Shown piece by piece: positions 39,424-40,886 of a DNA stretch of 40,886 bases. This stretch comes from Bacteroidales bacterium (GTDB lineage Bacteria; Bacteroidota; Bacteroidia; Bacteroidales; CG2-30-32-10). Numbering within the stretch: position 1 is the first letter of the stretch; every line of letters starts with the position of its first letter. The translations under genes were made by a program, and so were the position numbers. The notes under the pieces were generated by a model. It was not told where the DNA came from. It worked only from the letters and a program-made list of their open reading frames with translations, and did no database searches. Location: NCBI GenBank assembly GCA_035353855.1, contig DAOQAK010000039.1:1-40886 (forward strand), read 5' to 3'.

Positions 39424-39969
39424 CTAAATAAACAACTGCACTTTACTTTCCGAAGCATCGGCTAAGAATGTTGCCACACCACAAATATTCAGGTTCGGGT
39501 AATCAATCATTTCTTCTTTTTTGAATCCCATAAGGTTCATCGACATTTCGCAGATATTGATTTGAACGCCCAGTTCACCTGCTGTTTTAAACATTTCTTC
39601 AAGTGATGCCACTTTGTGTTTTTTCATAATCCCTTTTATCATTGATGTTCCCATGCCACACATATTCATTTTCGAAAGCTTCACTTTTTTACTTCCCTTT
39701 GGCAGCATGATGCCAAACATTTTTTCCATGAAGTTTTTTCCCGACGCACTTTTCTTCGGGTCGCGCAGTGCAGCAGTAGCCCAGAATGTAAAGAACAAAT
39801 TAACTTTCATATCGTATGCTGCAGCACCGGTTGAAATTATCATTGCTGCAAGAATCTTGTCGAGGTCGCCCGAGAACACCACCATCGAAAGCTGGTCTTT
39901 AGTGCCTTTTTCAAGTTTGCTCACTTTTTTCTGTAGTTCCAGAAATTGTTTTTCGAAATCTTCGTTCAT
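39424..39969 (-). CDS. dsrE2: DsrE/DsrF/DrsH-like sulfurtransferase (DsrE2 type)
   Basis: A 181-residue protein. An N-terminal coiled-coil segment (EKQFLELQKKVSKLEK) precedes the DsrE-like fold: LSMVVFSGDLDKILAAMIIS, AAAYDMKVNLFFTFWATAAL (hydrophobic, membrane-associated in this subfamily), LSKMNMCGMGTSMIKGIMKK (C104), and INICEMSMNLMG with C140, the expected sulfur-carrying Cys. DsrE2 proteins pass sulfane sulfur to TusA in sulfur-oxidising bacteria, and the pair is often encoded together as here. It is the first gene of the minus-strand operon, divergent from a Crp/Fnr regulator. Confidence 0.92.
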   Translation of the reverse strand: MNEDFEKQFLELQKKVSKLEKGTKDQLSMVVFSGDLDKILAAMIISTGAAAYDMKVNLFFTFWATAALRDPKKSASGKNFMEKMFGIMLPKGSKKVKLSKMNMCGMGTSMIKGIMKKHKVASLEEMFKTAGELGVQINICEMSMNLMGFKKEEMIDYPNLNICGVATFLADASESKVQLFI

Positions 39970-39991
39970 AATGTTTTGTTTTTGATTGAAA

Positions 39992-39999
39992 CAAATTTA
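39992..39999 (-). promoter_or_regulatory. candidate -7 box of the dsrE2-tusA-hdr operon
   Basis: The minus strand reads TAAATTTG (TAnnTTTG consensus), 22 bases before the dsrE2 ATG. No TTTG lies at the -33 distance, which fits a promoter that depends on an activator bound upstream. The palindrome at 40052-40071 is centred about 75 bases before the expected start. Confidence 0.5.
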
Positions 40000-40030
40000 A
40001 ATTAATATTTCCATATATATAACTTTCTAT

Positions 40031-40046
40031 ATGTGAAATATCCCAT
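40031..40046. promoter_or_regulatory. degenerate second Crp/Fnr-like half-site
   Basis: ATGTGAAATATCCCAT keeps a full TGTGA half and a weak second half with spacing similar to the perfect palindrome 20 bases away. It could be a secondary site for the same regulator. Confidence 0.3.
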
Positions 40047-40051
40047 TTCCA

Positions 40052-40071
40052 AATGTGATATATATCACATT
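40052..40071. promoter_or_regulatory. 20-bp perfect palindrome, Crp/Fnr-type operator
   Basis: AATGTGATATATATCACATT is a perfect dyad. It contains TGTGA-N6-TCACA (Crp/HcpR pattern) and equally GTGAT-N4-ATCAC (Fnr spacing with one change per half). It lies between the divergent dsrE2 and Crp/Fnr genes, 42 bases before the regulator ATG, so it could serve both directions. Confidence 0.75.
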
Positions 40072-40113
40072 CAATATTTTTTCTTAATTTTACCATAATG
40101 ATAATTACTAATA

Positions 40114-40794
40114 ATGAAACAACATAACTGTAAGGATTGCCCAATAAAATCGAAGGCTTCACTACATCTAAGCGAAGAAGAATTAAACATTCTTGAAAAT
40201 AATAGTGCAGAAGTATCGTTCAAAAAAGGTGAGATTATTTTTAAGCAGAATGCGTTATCGCTTAATGTTGCTTATTTGCGAACCGGTGTGGTTAAGCTTC
40301 ACATGCACGGACCTTCGAAAGAAAAAATTTTAAAAATCATTAAAGCTCCTACATACCTTGGTATCCCTACAACTTTTGGCGATAAGATAAACCGTTTTTC
40401 GGCAACAGCCATTGAAGATTCATCCGTTTGTTTTATCGACAGCAACCTGTTCCGTAATTTTATTTTTTCGAACGGAAAATTTGCTTACGAAATTATTGTT
40501 GAGCTTTGCAAAAACGAACTTACCGATTACGAGCGTTATGCAAGCCAGACACAGAAACAAATCCCTGGATTGGTTGCCGAAACATTGTTATGCATGTCGG
40601 ACAAAATTTATGAAAACGATACATTTAATTTCCCTTTAACACGCGGCGAAATGGGCGACCTGATTGGCACTTCGCGTGAAAGCGTAAGCCGTGTACTTAC
40701 CGACCTGAGCAACGAAAAAATCATTGAAGTGAATTCGAATGAAATTACTATTCTGAAAAAAGATTTATTGAAACAGATAAGTGAAAAAGGATAA
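40114..40794 (+). CDS. Crp/Fnr family transcriptional regulator
   Basis: A 226-residue regulator. The N-terminal cNMP-binding-like barrel (about 20-130, FKKGEIIFKQNALSLNVAYL) lacks the cyclic-nucleotide phosphate-binding Arg-Ser pattern. A long dimer helix follows, then a winged helix (about 170-215) with recognition helix TSRESVSRVLTDL; its E-x-x-S-R arrangement is Fnr-like. C6 and C9 (HNCKDCPIKSK), C109, C130 and C155 could form an Fe-S or redox switch, but the spacing differs from E. coli Fnr. It is divergent from the dsrE2-hdr operon with a perfect palindrome between, so it is the likely regulator of that operon and of itself. HcpR-like proteins with TGTGA sites in anaerobes are the nearest analogy. 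Confidence 0.9.
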   Translation: MKQHNCKDCPIKSKASLHLSEEELNILENNSAEVSFKKGEIIFKQNALSLNVAYLRTGVVKLHMHGPSKEKILKIIKAPTYLGIPTTFGDKINRFSATAIEDSSVCFIDSNLFRNFIFSNGKFAYEIIVELCKNELTDYERYASQTQKQIPGLVAETLLCMSDKIYENDTFNFPLTRGEMGDLIGTSRESVSRVLTDLSNEKIIEVNSNEITILKKDLLKQISEKG

Positions 40795-40858
40795 GTGTTA
40801 AAGTAAAATAGCTCTAATAGAGAAACACTAACGTTAGGGGCAAGTGTTAGAGAACAAC

Positions 40859-40886
40859 ATGACAACAATATATTGTACAAATAAAC
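40859..40886 (+). CDS. possible start of a gene leaving the right edge
   Basis: ATG at 40859 opens MTTIYCTNK to the window end, 64 bases after the Crp/Fnr stop. The pattern (MTxIYCT.K) resembles the start of small DUF6933-type proteins, but nine residues are not enough to identify it. Confidence 0.3.

Overview
The window reads as AT-rich DNA from an anaerobic member of the Bacteroidetes, probably near Bacteroidales. The evidence is internal: a type IX secretion (T9SS) sorting tail, TonB receptors with a carboxypeptidase-regulatory-like plug domain, lipoproteins ending their signal in 'SCKK'-type boxes, promoter -7 boxes of the form TAnnTTTG, oxygen-sensitive Hdr-type iron-sulfur enzymes, and several families of short palindromic intergenic repeats.

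Layout. 1-7.1 kb (minus strand): a propeller/Y_Y_Y sensor fused to an adenylate cyclase, followed by an HD phosphohydrolase; two tandem collagen-like lipoproteins; one small lipoprotein. 7.2-7.5 kb: multi-palindrome element, copy 1. 7.7-13.8 kb (minus): uvrA, then aroA and aroB with a 5'-truncated DAHP synthase lying directly behind a leader-peptide/terminator structure. 13.8-16.1 kb (minus): patatin-type outer-membrane phospholipase. 16.3-18.4 kb (plus): DUF134 regulator, NifX-like proteins (one frameshifted), a DUF5320-like protein and TrmO. 18.4-22.7 kb (plus): thioesterase, PLP gamma-lyase, HdrC-like, HdrB-like, ferredoxin, DUF202 protein and a His-rich small protein. 22.8-29.9 kb (plus): two TonB receptors, a T9SS beta-propeller protein with an in-frame stop, and an MbnP-like lipoprotein; this looks like metal (probably copper) acquisition. 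29.9-31.3 kb: methyltransferase, small ferredoxin and a 217-bp tandem repeat. 31.4-40.0 kb (minus): dsrE2 - tusA - mvhD-like - hdrA/gltD fusion - hdrA with a C-terminal winged helix - qmoC-like - thioredoxin, diverging from a Crp/Fnr regulator across a 20-bp perfect palindrome.

The most interesting system is the 31.4-40.8 kb locus. It joins sulfur-carrier proteins (DsrE2, TusA) to a Qmo/Hdr-like flavin-iron-sulfur membrane complex in which HdrA carries an inserted NAD(P)H-oxidoreductase (GltD/NfnB-like) module. The hdrC and hdrB that a soluble Hdr would need lie 10 kb away, co-transcribed with a sulfur-amino-acid gamma-lyase and a ferredoxin. Together they suggest, by inference, NAD(P)H/quinone/ferredoxin electron traffic coupled to sulfane-sulfur or disulfide chemistry under Crp/Fnr control. 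Four of the intergenic gaps in this operon are each filled by a different repeat family.

Decay is visible in three places: truncated DAHP synthase, frameshifted NifX paralog, and a nonsense codon just after the signal peptide of the T9SS protein. No rRNA, tRNA, CRISPR array, insertion-sequence transposase or phage gene was recognised.
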